Assembly: GCA_045645485.1 (NCBI GenBank)
Contig: JAZRIX010000070.1
Location: forward strand, 1 to 27,883
Source: SIG440 sp045645485
Lineage (GTDB): Bacteria; Bacillota; Clostridia; Monoglobales; Monoglobaceae
Direction: 5' to 3'
DNA: 27,883 bases
Part shown: positions 4,831 through 10,890 of the stretch, piece by piece
Numbering within the stretch: position 1 is the stretch's first letter
Layout: every line of letters begins with the position of its first letter
Notes under the pieces: generated by a model
Databases searched by the model: none
What the model was told of the DNA's origin: nothing
Seen by the model: the letters and a program-made list of their open reading frames with translations, nothing else
Translations under genes and position numbers: made by a program

Positions 4831-5877
4831 TTACTGTCCTTTAGAGCACACATCATATACGGCCGTCTTTTTGCTTAAATACTTCCATATTACCGCGCCT
4901 GTCCATATAAAACCGGCGTAACCGAAGGCGGCATAGAGGTTGGTGACAAGCTTTGAAAATCCCAGCCCTGCAAAGGGGATTCCCAAGAGACAAAGAAGGG
5001 CTGCGGCGCAAATGCGATAAGATTTTTTTGAAAAGGATAGCTTTGACAAAAGACCAAAGCCGTGGGATACGGCAGTAGTGCAAAGAGCCATAAAGAGAAC
5101 CGAAGTATATACATAGGAAGAAACTGCACCTTTTTGTGTAGCCAGAACAAGAAGAGGCATCTCGGAATGAACCAGACTGTCAAATTGAAGATTCATACAA
5201 AGCCAAGACAGATAAATAAGGAAACCGAGAACCGCACTGCTGACAGCAGAGGCGGAAATAATCTGTTTTTTTGTTGATGAACGTGAAAGCGGTACCAGCA
5301 CAGCGGCTGCGGTTACTGTGTTATAGCTGACATAGCACAGTGAGGATACAAGAGGATTTGTTTCAAGCTTTTCAAAAAATGAAAATGTAGGAATTGCCGA
5401 ATGAATTGACGCGAAACAAATATAAAGCATTCCCGCGATCATAAGCGGAACAAGAATGGCGTTGAATGCAACAAGACCCTGAACATCAAATGCAAACACT
5501 ACAAAGCATACTACGGCAAGGAAGAGAATTCCGCAAACGGGTGGAAGGTGAAAGTTTTCCTCAAACAGAACGCCGCACGCTGCCAGCATTATAAAAAATC
5601 CGCAGAACATAAACAGTGACATAAAAAGCTCAGCGACCTTTGAAAAGTTCCCTGCTACCTCAGTTATAAAACTTTTGAGGTTGGGGGTATTGCATTCTTG
5701 CGAAAGCTGCATTATAATATAACACATAAGACCAAAACCGATGGTAGCAAGAACTGTTCCGGTCATATCGGTCTGAGACGGAATGCAGAAATAACGGAAG
5801 ATTTCTTTTCCCGAAGCAAAGCCTGCTCCGATTACAAGTCCGATGAAAACAAAAGAAATGCTGAGAGCTTTTTTCAT
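4831..5877 (-). CDS. YkvI-family (LeuT-fold) membrane protein, putative transporter
   Basis: This 348-residue protein has about ten hydrophobic segments and starts with the family hallmark VFIGLVIGAGFASGKEI (about 9-25). There the glycine-rich unwound first helix is followed by a charged pair, as in LeuT-fold secondary transporters of COG3949 (B. subtilis YkvI). Length is normal. Substrate is unknown for the family; an amino acid or similar small solute is plausible. The start has a good site, GAAAGGAC about 8 nt before ATG. A 12-bp palindrome ACAATATATTGT at about 5940-5951 in the upstream region could be an operator, but this is speculative. It is a single-gene unit closed by the terminator at 4791-4828. 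Confidence 0.85.
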   Translation of the reverse strand: MKKALSISFVFIGLVIGAGFASGKEIFRYFCIPSQTDMTGTVLATIGFGLMCYIIMQLSQECNTPNLKSFITEVAGNFSKVAELFMSLFMFCGFFIMLAACGVLFEENFHLPPVCGILFLAVVCFVVFAFDVQGLVAFNAILVPLMIAGMLYICFASIHSAIPTFSFFEKLETNPLVSSLCYVSYNTVTAAAVLVPLSRSSTKKQIISASAVSSAVLGFLIYLSWLCMNLQFDSLVHSEMPLLVLATQKGAVSSYVYTSVLFMALCTTAVSHGFGLLSKLSFSKKSYRICAAALLCLLGIPFAGLGFSKLVTNLYAAFGYAGFIWTGAVIWKYLSKKTAVYDVCSKGQ

Positions 5878-5999
5878 AGTAAAGTCCTTTCAATAATAAG
5901 TGATTTGTTGATTTTTCCGTATTTGGTCACGGTGTCTCTACAATATATTGTGGTAAATCGGTAAAATATTCTTTTTTGATAATTTTTTTGTAAAAACCA

Positions 6000-6028
6000 T
6001 TGACAACGGTTGAAAATTGTGATAATAT
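6000..6028 (+). promoter_or_regulatory. Promoter of the rpmG-secE-nusG unit
   Basis: TTGACA (6000-6005), a 17-nt spacer and TAATAT (6023-6028). A TG precedes the -10 by one base (extended -10); the stretch TTGTGATAATAT is nearly identical to the rplJ promoter. The leader is about 110 nt and contains no obvious known riboregulator. Confidence 0.75.
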
Positions 6029-6143
6029 ATATCTACCTCTGAAAAGGGGTTTTCTTTGTGTTGAGAAAAAACACAAAATAAATTTGAAAATTATTCGGAA
6101 TATTTTTGTTTCCGATGGTATTTATAGAGAAAGGGTGAAAAAG

Positions 6144-6293
6144 ATGAGAGTAAAAATCACATTGGCTTGCACAGAATGCAAACAGAGAAACTACGACACA
6201 ATGAAGAACAAGAAGAACGATCCTGACAGACTTGAAATGAACAAGTACTGCCGTTTCTGCAGAAAGCACACACTTCATAAGGAAACAAAGTAA
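6144..6293 (+). CDS. rpmG: 50S ribosomal protein L33
   Basis: A 49-residue protein with the L33 zinc-ribbon: Cys9/Cys12 (CTEC) and Cys36/Cys39 (CRFC), so this is the zinc-binding C+ form. The sequence MRVKITLACTECKQRNYD is typical. The frame is open further upstream, but the ATG at 6144 with GAAAGGGTG 7-8 nt before it fits the family length exactly. It is the first gene of the rpmG-secE-nusG cluster that precedes the L11/L1 genes in Firmicutes. Confidence 0.97.
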   Translation: MRVKITLACTECKQRNYDTMKNKKNDPDRLEMNKYCRFCRKHTLHKETK

Positions 6294-6320
6294 TTTTACG
6301 AAAGTATGAGGTAAAATAAG

Positions 6321-6527
6321 ATGAAAAAGAAGCCAAGCGTATTTGCAAGAATCAAGGATTGGTTTGTTGATATGAAGGCAGAACTCAAAAGAGTTGTTTG
6401 GCCTTCATTCCAGAAAATCAGATCGAACACTTTGATTGTACTTATTTTCGTTTTGGTTATCGGCGCATTGATTTGGATTTTGGATTTCGTGTTCAAATTC
6501 GGAATGAGCTGGATATTTAACAGATAA
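6321..6527 (+). CDS. secE: Preprotein translocase subunit SecE
   Basis: A 68-residue single-span SecE. It has an amphipathic N-terminal half with the conserved VDMKAELKRVVWPS signature (about 18-31) and one C-terminal membrane helix (about 36-61). SecE clamps the SecY channel in the cytoplasmic membrane. Its position between rpmG and nusG is the standard bacterial arrangement. The ribosome binding site is GAGGTAA, about 8 nt before ATG. Confidence 0.96.
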   Translation: MKKKPSVFARIKDWFVDMKAELKRVVWPSFQKIRSNTLIVLIFVLVIGALIWILDFVFKFGMSWIFNR

Positions 6528-6555
6528 CAGGAGGGAAGGGCGAGTCCCGTAGATT

Positions 6556-7077
6556 ATGTCTAATGAGGCAAAATGGTATGTTGCTCACACCTACTCAGGA
6601 TATGAAAACAAGGTAAAAGCCGATATCGAAAAAACCATTGAAAATCGCAATATGCAAGACGTAATACAGGAAATCAGCGTTCCCATGGAAGAGGTTGTCG
6701 AAATCAAGGACGACAAAAAGAAGACCGTTATGCGAAAGGTTTTCCCCGGTTATGTTATAATAAAAATGATAATGACCGATGAAAGCTGGTATGTTGTAAG
6801 AAACTGCCGTGGCGTTACGGGCTTTGTCGGACCCGGAAGCAAGCCTGTTCCTCTCACAGAGGAAGAAATTGCTGCTATCGGACTTGAGAAGAAGACTGTT
6901 ACCGTAGGATTTGACGTGGGTGACAATATCCGTGTCAAATACGGACCGCTTGAAGGCTTTGTGGGTGTTATCACCGCTATTGTTATGGATAAGCAGAAAA
7001 TCAAAGCGAAGATTTCAATGTTCGGCAGAGATACCGATGTTGAGCTTGAGTTCAATCAGGTTGAGGAACTCAGTTAG
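6556..7077 (+). CDS. nusG: Transcription termination/antitermination protein NusG
   Basis: This 173-residue NusG has an N-terminal NGN domain (AKWYVAHTYSGYENKVK, residues 5-21; VFPGYVIIKM about 62-71; GVTGFVGPGSKP about 86-97) and a C-terminal KOW domain (VGDNIRVKYGPLEGFVG, about 121-137). It binds RNA polymerase and modulates pausing and Rho or ribosome coupling. The start is fixed by an in-frame TAG at 6550-6552, yet the only strong Shine-Dalgarno, AGGAGGG (6529-6535), lies 20 nt upstream. A small GGG/CCC hairpin (6538-6548) between them could bring the two closer. This spacing is unusual. Confidence 0.97.
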   Translation: MSNEAKWYVAHTYSGYENKVKADIEKTIENRNMQDVIQEISVPMEEVVEIKDDKKKTVMRKVFPGYVIIKMIMTDESWYVVRNCRGVTGFVGPGSKPVPLTEEEIAAIGLEKKTVTVGFDVGDNIRVKYGPLEGFVGVITAIVMDKQKIKAKISMFGRDTDVELEFNQVEELS

Positions 7078-7081
7078 TTTG

Positions 7082-7165
7082 AGGGAAATTTCCCTTAGAA
7101 AAATTTTTATTAAGTTTCCCACACGGCAAAATGCCGTTTATATATATCCAAAAAAATTTTGGATA
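7082..7165 (+). other. Hairpin cluster between nusG and rplK
   Basis: Three consecutive palindromes fill the gap: AGGGAAATTTCCCT (7082-7095), ACGGCA/TGCCGT (7123-7137, followed by TTTATA) and TATCCAAAA/TTTTGGATA (7145-7165). The second could act as a weak terminator or processing site. The third shares its last bases with the L1-site mimic that follows and may compete with it. Confidence 0.45.
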
Positions 7166-7208
7166 GGTGGGAGGGGCGGACAAGGGGTCCGTTCCCCGAT
7201 ATTACCAC
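7161..7208 (+). promoter_or_regulatory. L1-binding site mimic in the rplKA leader
   Basis: GGATAGGTGGGAGG (7161-7174) is identical to the conserved L1-stalk sequence of 23S rRNA, and the partner strand GATATTACCAC (7198-7208) resembles the rRNA TGAAATACCAC. The stem is GTGG/CCAC (7167-7170/7205-7208), an asymmetric internal loop (GA against 7 nt), GGGG/CCCC, then GGAC/GTCC. L1 is known to repress the L11-L1 operon by binding such an mRNA copy of its rRNA site. The rplK ribosome binding site GGGAGGTG follows at 7219-7226. Confidence 0.75.
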
Positions 7209-7234
7209 GTTTGTGAAAGGGAGGTGTCATAGAA

Positions 7235-7660
7235 ATGGCGCAAAAAATTACAGGTTACATCAAACTTCAGATCGAAGCAGGTAAGGCTACACCGGCTCCT
7301 CCGGTTGGTCCCGCACTCGGTCAGCACGGTGTAAACATCATGGACTTCTGTAAGCAGTTCAATGAAAAAACAGCAAAGGATGCAGGTCTTGTTATTCCCG
7401 TTGTTATCACTGTTTATCAGGACAGATCTTTCTCGTTCATTACAAAAACTCCGCCTGCTGCAGTTCTTATTAAGAAGGCTTGCAAAATTCAGAGCGGTAG
7501 TGGCGTTCCGAACAAGACAAAGGTTGCAAAGCTTTCAAAAGCTGATCTTCAGGCAATTGCTGAACAGAAAATGCCTGACCTCAACGCAGCATCTGTTGAA
7601 GCCGCTATGTCAATGATTGCAGGCACAGCAAGATCTATGGGCGTTACCGTAGAAGACTAA
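7235..7660 (+). CDS. rplK: 50S ribosomal protein L11
   Basis: A 141-residue L11 with the family start KITGYIKLQIEAGKATPAPP and the PVGPALGQHGVNIMDFCK motif (about 24-41), followed by the C-terminal rRNA-binding domain (GSGVPNKTKVAKLS). L11 forms the GTPase-associated stalk base on 23S rRNA. Length is canonical. A strong ribosome binding site (AAAGGGAGGTG) precedes the ATG. It is translated with rplA and sits behind a leader that mimics the L1 rRNA site, so feedback by L1 is expected. Confidence 0.98.
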   Translation: MAQKITGYIKLQIEAGKATPAPPVGPALGQHGVNIMDFCKQFNEKTAKDAGLVIPVVITVYQDRSFSFITKTPPAAVLIKKACKIQSGSGVPNKTKVAKLSKADLQAIAEQKMPDLNAASVEAAMSMIAGTARSMGVTVED

Positions 7661-7688
7661 TTCAAAAAGAATCGGTCAATTGAAATCA

Positions 7689-7724
7689 GTGGGAGGAATG
7701 TGAAATAACATTCTGCTGAACCAC
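7689..7724 (+). promoter_or_regulatory. Second candidate L1 site, between rplK and rplA
   Basis: GTGG (7689-7692), GA, stem GGAATGT/ACATTC (7695-7713, loop GAAATA), a 7-nt strand TGCTGAA and CCAC (7721-7724). The arrangement (GTGG, GA, stem, 7 nt, CCAC) is the same as in the leader at 7167-7208, although the inner stem sequence differs. It lies 7-9 nt before the rplA site AGGAGG. Function as an L1 target is inferred from the shared architecture. Confidence 0.5.
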
Positions 7725-7742
7725 AATAGGAGGAAATTATTA

Positions 7743-8438
7743 ATGAAGAAAGGTAAGAAATATCAAGACAGTGTTAAGCTTATTGAAAAAGGCAAGCTCT
7801 ATGATGCAGCAGAAGGCCTTGATCTTGTTTGCAAAACTGCAAAAGCAAAGTTTGACGAAACTGTTGAGATTCACGTAAAACTTGGTGTTGACTCACGTCA
7901 CGCTGACCAGCAGGTTAGAGGTGCCGTAGTTCTCCCCAACGGAACAGGTAAGGATGTTAAGGTTCTCGTATTTGCCCGTGAAGGCAAAGCTGACGAGGCT
8001 AAGGCAGCAGGTGCTGACATTGTTGGAGCTGAAGACCTTGTTCAGAAGATTCAGTCAGAAAACTGGTTTGATTTTGATGTTGTTGTTGCAACTCCCGATA
8101 TGATGGGCGTTGTTGGTAGAATCGGTAAGGTTTTGGGTCCCAAGGGTCTTATGCCAAGCCCCAAGGCAGGTACTGTTACTCCCGACGTTACACGTGCGGT
8201 TGCTGACATCAAGTCAGGTAAAATTGAGTACCGTCTTGACAAGACAAACATCATTCACTGCCCTCTGGGCAAAGCATCTTTCGGAAAAGAAAAGCTTGCT
8301 GAAAACTTTAACGCTCTTATGGGTGCTATCGTGAAGGCAAAGCCCGCTGCAGCAAAAGGTCAGTATCTCAGATCTATCACTGTTGCTTCTACAATGGGCC
8401 CCGGTATCAAGCTTAACACTTCAAAAATTGATGCATAA
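7743..8438 (+). CDS. rplA: 50S ribosomal protein L1
   Basis: A 231-residue L1 with the typical MKKGKKYQDSVKLIEKGKLY start, VRGAVVLPNGTGK (about 58-70), the MMGVVGRIGKVLGPKGLMP signature (about 120-138), and the C-terminal YLRSITVASTMGPGIKL. It binds the mobile L1 stalk of 23S rRNA and represses its own operon. AGGAGG precedes ATG 7743 by about 9 nt. The rplJ promoter follows the stop by 15 nt, so rplKA and rplJL are separate or partly separate units. Confidence 0.98.
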   Translation: MKKGKKYQDSVKLIEKGKLYDAAEGLDLVCKTAKAKFDETVEIHVKLGVDSRHADQQVRGAVVLPNGTGKDVKVLVFAREGKADEAKAAGADIVGAEDLVQKIQSENWFDFDVVVATPDMMGVVGRIGKVLGPKGLMPSPKAGTVTPDVTRAVADIKSGKIEYRLDKTNIIHCPLGKASFGKEKLAENFNALMGAIVKAKPAAAKGQYLRSITVASTMGPGIKLNTSKIDA

Positions 8439-8453
8439 TTTTTGAAATTTCTA

Positions 8454-8482
8454 TTGACATATGTTGTATTATGTGATAATAT
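8454..8482 (+). promoter_or_regulatory. Promoter of rplJL
   Basis: TTGACA (8454-8459), a 17-nt spacer and TAATAT (8477-8482), with an extended -10 TG one base upstream. The block ATGTGATAATATAG matches the rpmG promoter. Confidence 0.8.
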
Positions 8483-8499
8483 AGCATAGTTGATGAAAT

Positions 8500-8626
8500 A
8501 AATTCCGCAGACAGCAGGTGGCTATGCCGTAATTCCTGCCGAGGACTTTACGAAATTACAAATTTTGGTTTGTTGTTTTTGTGAATTAACCCTCGTAGTG
8601 TGTCTGCGAGGGTTAATTTTTGTTTT
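8500..8626 (+). promoter_or_regulatory. Ribosomal protein L10 leader with transcription attenuator
   Basis: The leader has the landmarks of the Firmicutes L10 leader: GCAGACAGCAGGTGGC (about 8507-8522), the partner TTCCTGCCGAGGA (about 8533-8545) that pairs with the GCAGG strand, and then an intrinsic terminator. The terminator is AATTAACCCTCG (8584-8595) pairing perfectly with CGAGGGTTAATT (8607-8618), followed by TTTTTGTTTT. The terminator loop and arm repeat TGTCTGCGAG, complementary to the early CGCAGACA, which allows an alternative antiterminator pairing. In this family L10(L12)4 binds the leader and favours termination. Confidence 0.85.
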
Positions 8627-8659
8627 GACAGTGAATTTTCGAAAGGAGGAAACTCAATT

Positions 8660-9163
8660 ATGCCAAGTGCAAAAGTATTGGAGAGAAACGAAGCTATCGT
8701 AGCAAAGCTTGTTGAAAGAATGCAGGAAGCTCAGGCAGGTGTTATTGCCGACTACCGTGGTCTTACTGTTGCTCAGGATACAGAACTTCGTGCAAAGCTC
8801 AGAGAAGCTGGTGTTGAATACACAGTTGTAAAGAACACTCTCACTTCTTTGGCTGCAGAAAAAGTTGGTCTCGAAGAACTCGAACCTGTTCTTCACGGAC
8901 CTACAGCTCTTGCAACAAGCAGCACAGACGTTGTTGCTCCTGCAAAAGTTCTTGTTGATTTTGCAAAAACAAACGAACAGCTCGAAATCAAGGGCGGTTT
9001 CGTTGATGGCAAAGTCATCAGTGTTGATGAGGTAAAGGTTTACGCAAGTATCCCCAATAAGGAAACTCTTATTGCTAAGATGATGGGAAGCTTGCAGTCA
9101 CCTATCGCAAGCCTCGTAAGAACTCTGGATGCTATCGCAAAAGATATGGAAAGCGCAGAGTAA
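8660..9163 (+). CDS. rplJ: 50S ribosomal protein L10
   Basis: A 167-residue L10 with N-terminal MPSAKVLERNEAIVAKLVER, the conserved GVIADYRGLTVAQDTELR (about 28-45) and VVKNTLTSLAAEK, and a C-terminal helical tail that binds L7/L12 dimers. The frame is open further upstream through the attenuator, but ATG 8660 has a perfect AAAGGAGG 10 nt before it and gives the family length. L10 anchors the L12 stalk and represses its own leader. rplL follows after 64 nt. Confidence 0.97.
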   Translation: MPSAKVLERNEAIVAKLVERMQEAQAGVIADYRGLTVAQDTELRAKLREAGVEYTVVKNTLTSLAAEKVGLEELEPVLHGPTALATSSTDVVAPAKVLVDFAKTNEQLEIKGGFVDGKVISVDEVKVYASIPNKETLIAKMMGSLQSPIASLVRTLDAIAKDMESAE

Positions 9164-9227
9164 TTCAATTTGTAAATTAATTTAATCGGGATTCCCGAAA
9201 ACTATTTTATCATGGAGGATAATAAAA

Positions 9228-9602
9228 ATGGCTGATATAGCAAAAATGATTGAAGATATCAAATCTCTTACACTCGTAGAAATCAATGATCTCGTAAAGG
9301 CTCTCGAAGAAGAGTTCGGCGTAAGCGCTGCTGCTCCCGTTATGATGGCTGGCGGTGCTGCTGCTGACGGTGGTGCAGGTGCTGCAGAAAAGGCAGAATT
9401 CGACGTAGTTCTTGCTGCTGCAGGTGCTGAAAAGATTAAGGTTATTAAGGCAGTTCGTGAAATCACAGGTCTTGGTCTTGCTGAAGCAAAGGCTGCTGTT
9501 GATGGCGCTCCCACAACTCTTAAGGAAGCTGTTTCTAAGGACGACGCTGAAAAGATTAAGGCTCAGCTCGAAGAAGTTGGCGCAACAGTAGAACTTAAGT
9601 AA
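9228..9602 (+). CDS. rplL: 50S ribosomal protein L7/L12
   Basis: A 124-residue L12. It has an N-terminal dimerisation helix domain (MADIAKMIEDIKSLTLVEIN), an Ala/Gly-rich hinge (about 34-54), and a C-terminal factor-binding domain with EKIKVIKAVREITGLGLAEA and the terminal VEEVGATVELK-like end. It forms the flexible stalk that recruits elongation factors. GGAGG (about 9213-9217) precedes the ATG. A strong terminator comes 20 nt after the stop, so expression of rpoBC cannot come from this transcript. Confidence 0.98.
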   Translation: MADIAKMIEDIKSLTLVEINDLVKALEEEFGVSAAAPVMMAGGAAADGGAGAAEKAEFDVVLAAAGAEKIKVIKAVREITGLGLAEAKAAVDGAPTTLKEAVSKDDAEKIKAQLEEVGATVELK

Positions 9603-9622
9603 TCTACTGCTGCAAAAGCAGC

Positions 9623-9654
9623 TCAAAAAGCTCATTTTTAAATGAGCTTTTTGA
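9623..9654 (+). terminator. Terminator of rplJL
   Basis: TCAAAAAGCTCAT (9623-9635) pairs perfectly with ATGAGCTTTTTGA (9642-9654), loop TTTTAA, with a built-in T-tract. Confidence 0.9.
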
Positions 9655-9663
9655 ATATTATTA

Positions 9664-9898
9664 TGCAAAAAGTCTACTGAGAAATCTTGTTTTTGCTATT
9701 GAAATGTGTTTACGGCAAACGTTTCTCAGTACTTCATTGCAACGAGGGACCAGAAAATTCTTTTTGGAAAGAATTTTTACGACTGCAAGTTCTTTGCTGT
9801 CGCGAAATAGCGTACTTTACGCTATTTCGACAAAGTACACTCGTTATCACGAAACTTCGTCACAGTGCGGGTATCGTGAATCAATACAGTTTTTTGCA
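9664..9898. repeat. Hairpin array bounded by inverted repeats; possible MITE-like element
   Basis: TGCAAAAA (9664-9671) at the left is the reverse complement of TTTTTGCA (9891-9898) at the right, and ACTG/CAG extends the match imperfectly. Between them are four hairpins: ACTGAGAAA/TTTCTCAGT (9676-9729), AAAATTCTTT/AAAGAATTTT (9754-9777, loop 4 nt), a long GAAATAGCGTA/TACGCTATTTC stem with a CG bulge and CTTTG/CAAAG base (9792-9834), and TCACGA/TCGTGA (9847-9879). No ribosome binding site or credible ORF is present, and no clear target-site duplication is seen. It may be a small non-autonomous repeat or a structured RNA. Confidence 0.45.
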
Positions 9899-9952
9899 CA
9901 AAAATACTTAATTTTTTTGTTCAAAACTAAACCGTTTTTTGGGGTTTAATTC

Positions 9953-9981
9953 TTGACAAAGATTTTGATGCATTATATAAT
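9953..9981 (+). promoter_or_regulatory. Perfect-consensus promoter of an orphan transcript
   Basis: TTGACA (9953-9958), exactly 17 nt, TATAAT (9976-9981). It is one of two exact consensus promoters I find in the window, which implies strong constitutive transcription, yet no protein gene follows before the terminator at 10284. Confidence 0.9.
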
Positions 9982-9987
9982 GTATAT

Positions 9988-10314
9988 ATGTTTTTGATGT
10001 TAAATACATTTCATATACTGAAATGGCGATGATGTGTTTGATTTGTATTATACACAAGAACAGCAAATCATTATGCATCTGTGTAGATGAAAGAATTTTT
10101 ATTCAATGCGGATGCCAATCCGATGCGAAGAATGTTCCGAAGTCGTTTCGGCAGTACTGAAGGGTCTGTGTTGAACCCTTTTGGTATTTCGGCAAAGAAC
10201 AGACAAAGCATTGATGCGGCAGATGTTGCGGAGGGGATTCTTTCGTTTTGCAGAACATTATTGATTCGATATCGATTCAATGGAAAAGAACAGGTGAAAG
10301 CCTGTTCTTTTTTG
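9988..10314 (+). ncRNA. Orphan structured RNA of about 327 nt, family unknown
   Basis: The unit runs from the predicted start of the consensus promoter to a perfect terminator. Within it are many local stems: CATTTC/GAAATG (about 10007-10025), GATTTG/CAAATC, CATC/GATG, GGAT/ATCC with loop GCCA (about 10111-10122), CCGAA/TTCGG, AAGGGT/ACCCTT (about 10160-10182) and TTGATTCG/CGATTCAA near the 3' end. An 81-codon frame (ATG 10087) runs through the terminator, lacks a ribosome binding site and resembles nothing, so coding is unlikely. Size and setting suit an abundant regulatory RNA. The raiA/Ms1 class of Clostridia and Actinobacteria or a 6S-like RNA are the candidates I would test first; I cannot confirm either by eye. 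Confidence 0.6.
10284..10314 (+). terminator. Terminator of the orphan RNA
   Basis: AAAAGAACAGG (10284-10294) pairs perfectly with CCTGTTCTTTT (10301-10311), loop TGAAAG, followed by further T residues. Confidence 0.9.
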
Positions 10315-10400
10315 TGTAAAATTAACTTGTAAATGAAAAAGCATAATCAGAGGGTGTTTTGTTGTTTCTTAGTGTGGGGTGTGTATTAAAGGAGTTCAAA

Positions 10401-10816
10401 ATGATTTTTGATGCTTTTCAGGACATATAATTCAGGATGATGTTCTTGCAAGGCTTATTTCTATGCCCAATGAGATGTGTTACAGAAGCATTTGTGCAGG
10501 AGGCTGCAAAGAATGCACTTTCTTTTGAGGAGAGGGAAGCGCCGACCTATAATGAGGCGGCGGTTCTCAGGGCAAAAGCTGAAAAAACCAATACTCCTTT
10601 GCCTTGCGGCTGTTCCAAGCTGGATGAAGGGGATTATACAGAAAAGCTTACGTCAATAATTTCAAATAATAATATAAAAGTGTAACAATTGTGCGTATGG
10701 AGGTTCCATGCTGCGGCGGTATCGGAACTGCGGCTCAAAATACTTTTAAGGCGAGGGGGAAATTTATCCCCCGGAATGTGGTAACAATTTCAACAGACGG
10801 AAGAATTTTAGAATAG
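10401..10816 (+). pseudogene. Decayed ferredoxin-like 4Fe-4S protein gene
   Basis: AAAGGAG (10388-10394) precedes ATG 10401, but TAA comes after nine codons. From about 10512 one frame reads NALSFEEREAPTYNEAAV and PLPCGC, then jumps to SKLDEGDYTEKLTSIISN (the usual CPKLDEGDY region). After a one-base loss in an A-run near 10676-10680 it continues in another frame as VTIVRMEVPCCGGIGTAA and VTISTDGRILE to TAG 10814-10816. Intact relatives in Clostridia are about 280 residues with two N-terminal 4Fe-4S motifs. Here the N-terminal clusters and about 100 central residues are missing. A third frame (about 10411-10520) reads IQDDVLARLISMPNEM and CAGGCKEC, possibly from another lost gene. Confidence 0.7.
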
Positions 10817-10824
10817 AATTACTC

Positions 10825-10853
10825 TTGTAAAAATTTTGATTTTGTGATAAGAT
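10825..10853 (+). promoter_or_regulatory. Promoter of the flavodiiron protein gene
   Basis: TTGTAA (10825-10830), 17 nt, TAAGAT (10848-10853), with TTGTGATAAGAT showing the same extended -10 pattern as the rpmG and rplJ promoters. Confidence 0.6.
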
Positions 10854-10890
10854 GGTAAGGTAAATTTTTGACGGAAAGAGGAATGGTATA

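Noticed and set aside
6000..6143. N-terminal extension of L33 to an upstream start
   Set aside because: The extension begins on the promoter -35 box; the ATG at 6144 has the ribosome binding site and gives the exact family length.
8600..8659. N-terminal extension of L10
   Set aside because: It would start inside the attenuator loop; ATG 8660 has a perfect AAAGGAGG and the family N-terminus.
9687..9949. Two overlapping plus-strand ORFs in different frames
   Set aside because: Both are created by palindromic DNA of the hairpin array, have no ribosome binding site and show no coding pattern.
10087..10332. 81-codon plus-strand ORF within the orphan RNA
   Set aside because: It has no ribosome binding site, its frame runs through the terminator hairpin, and the peptide resembles no protein family.
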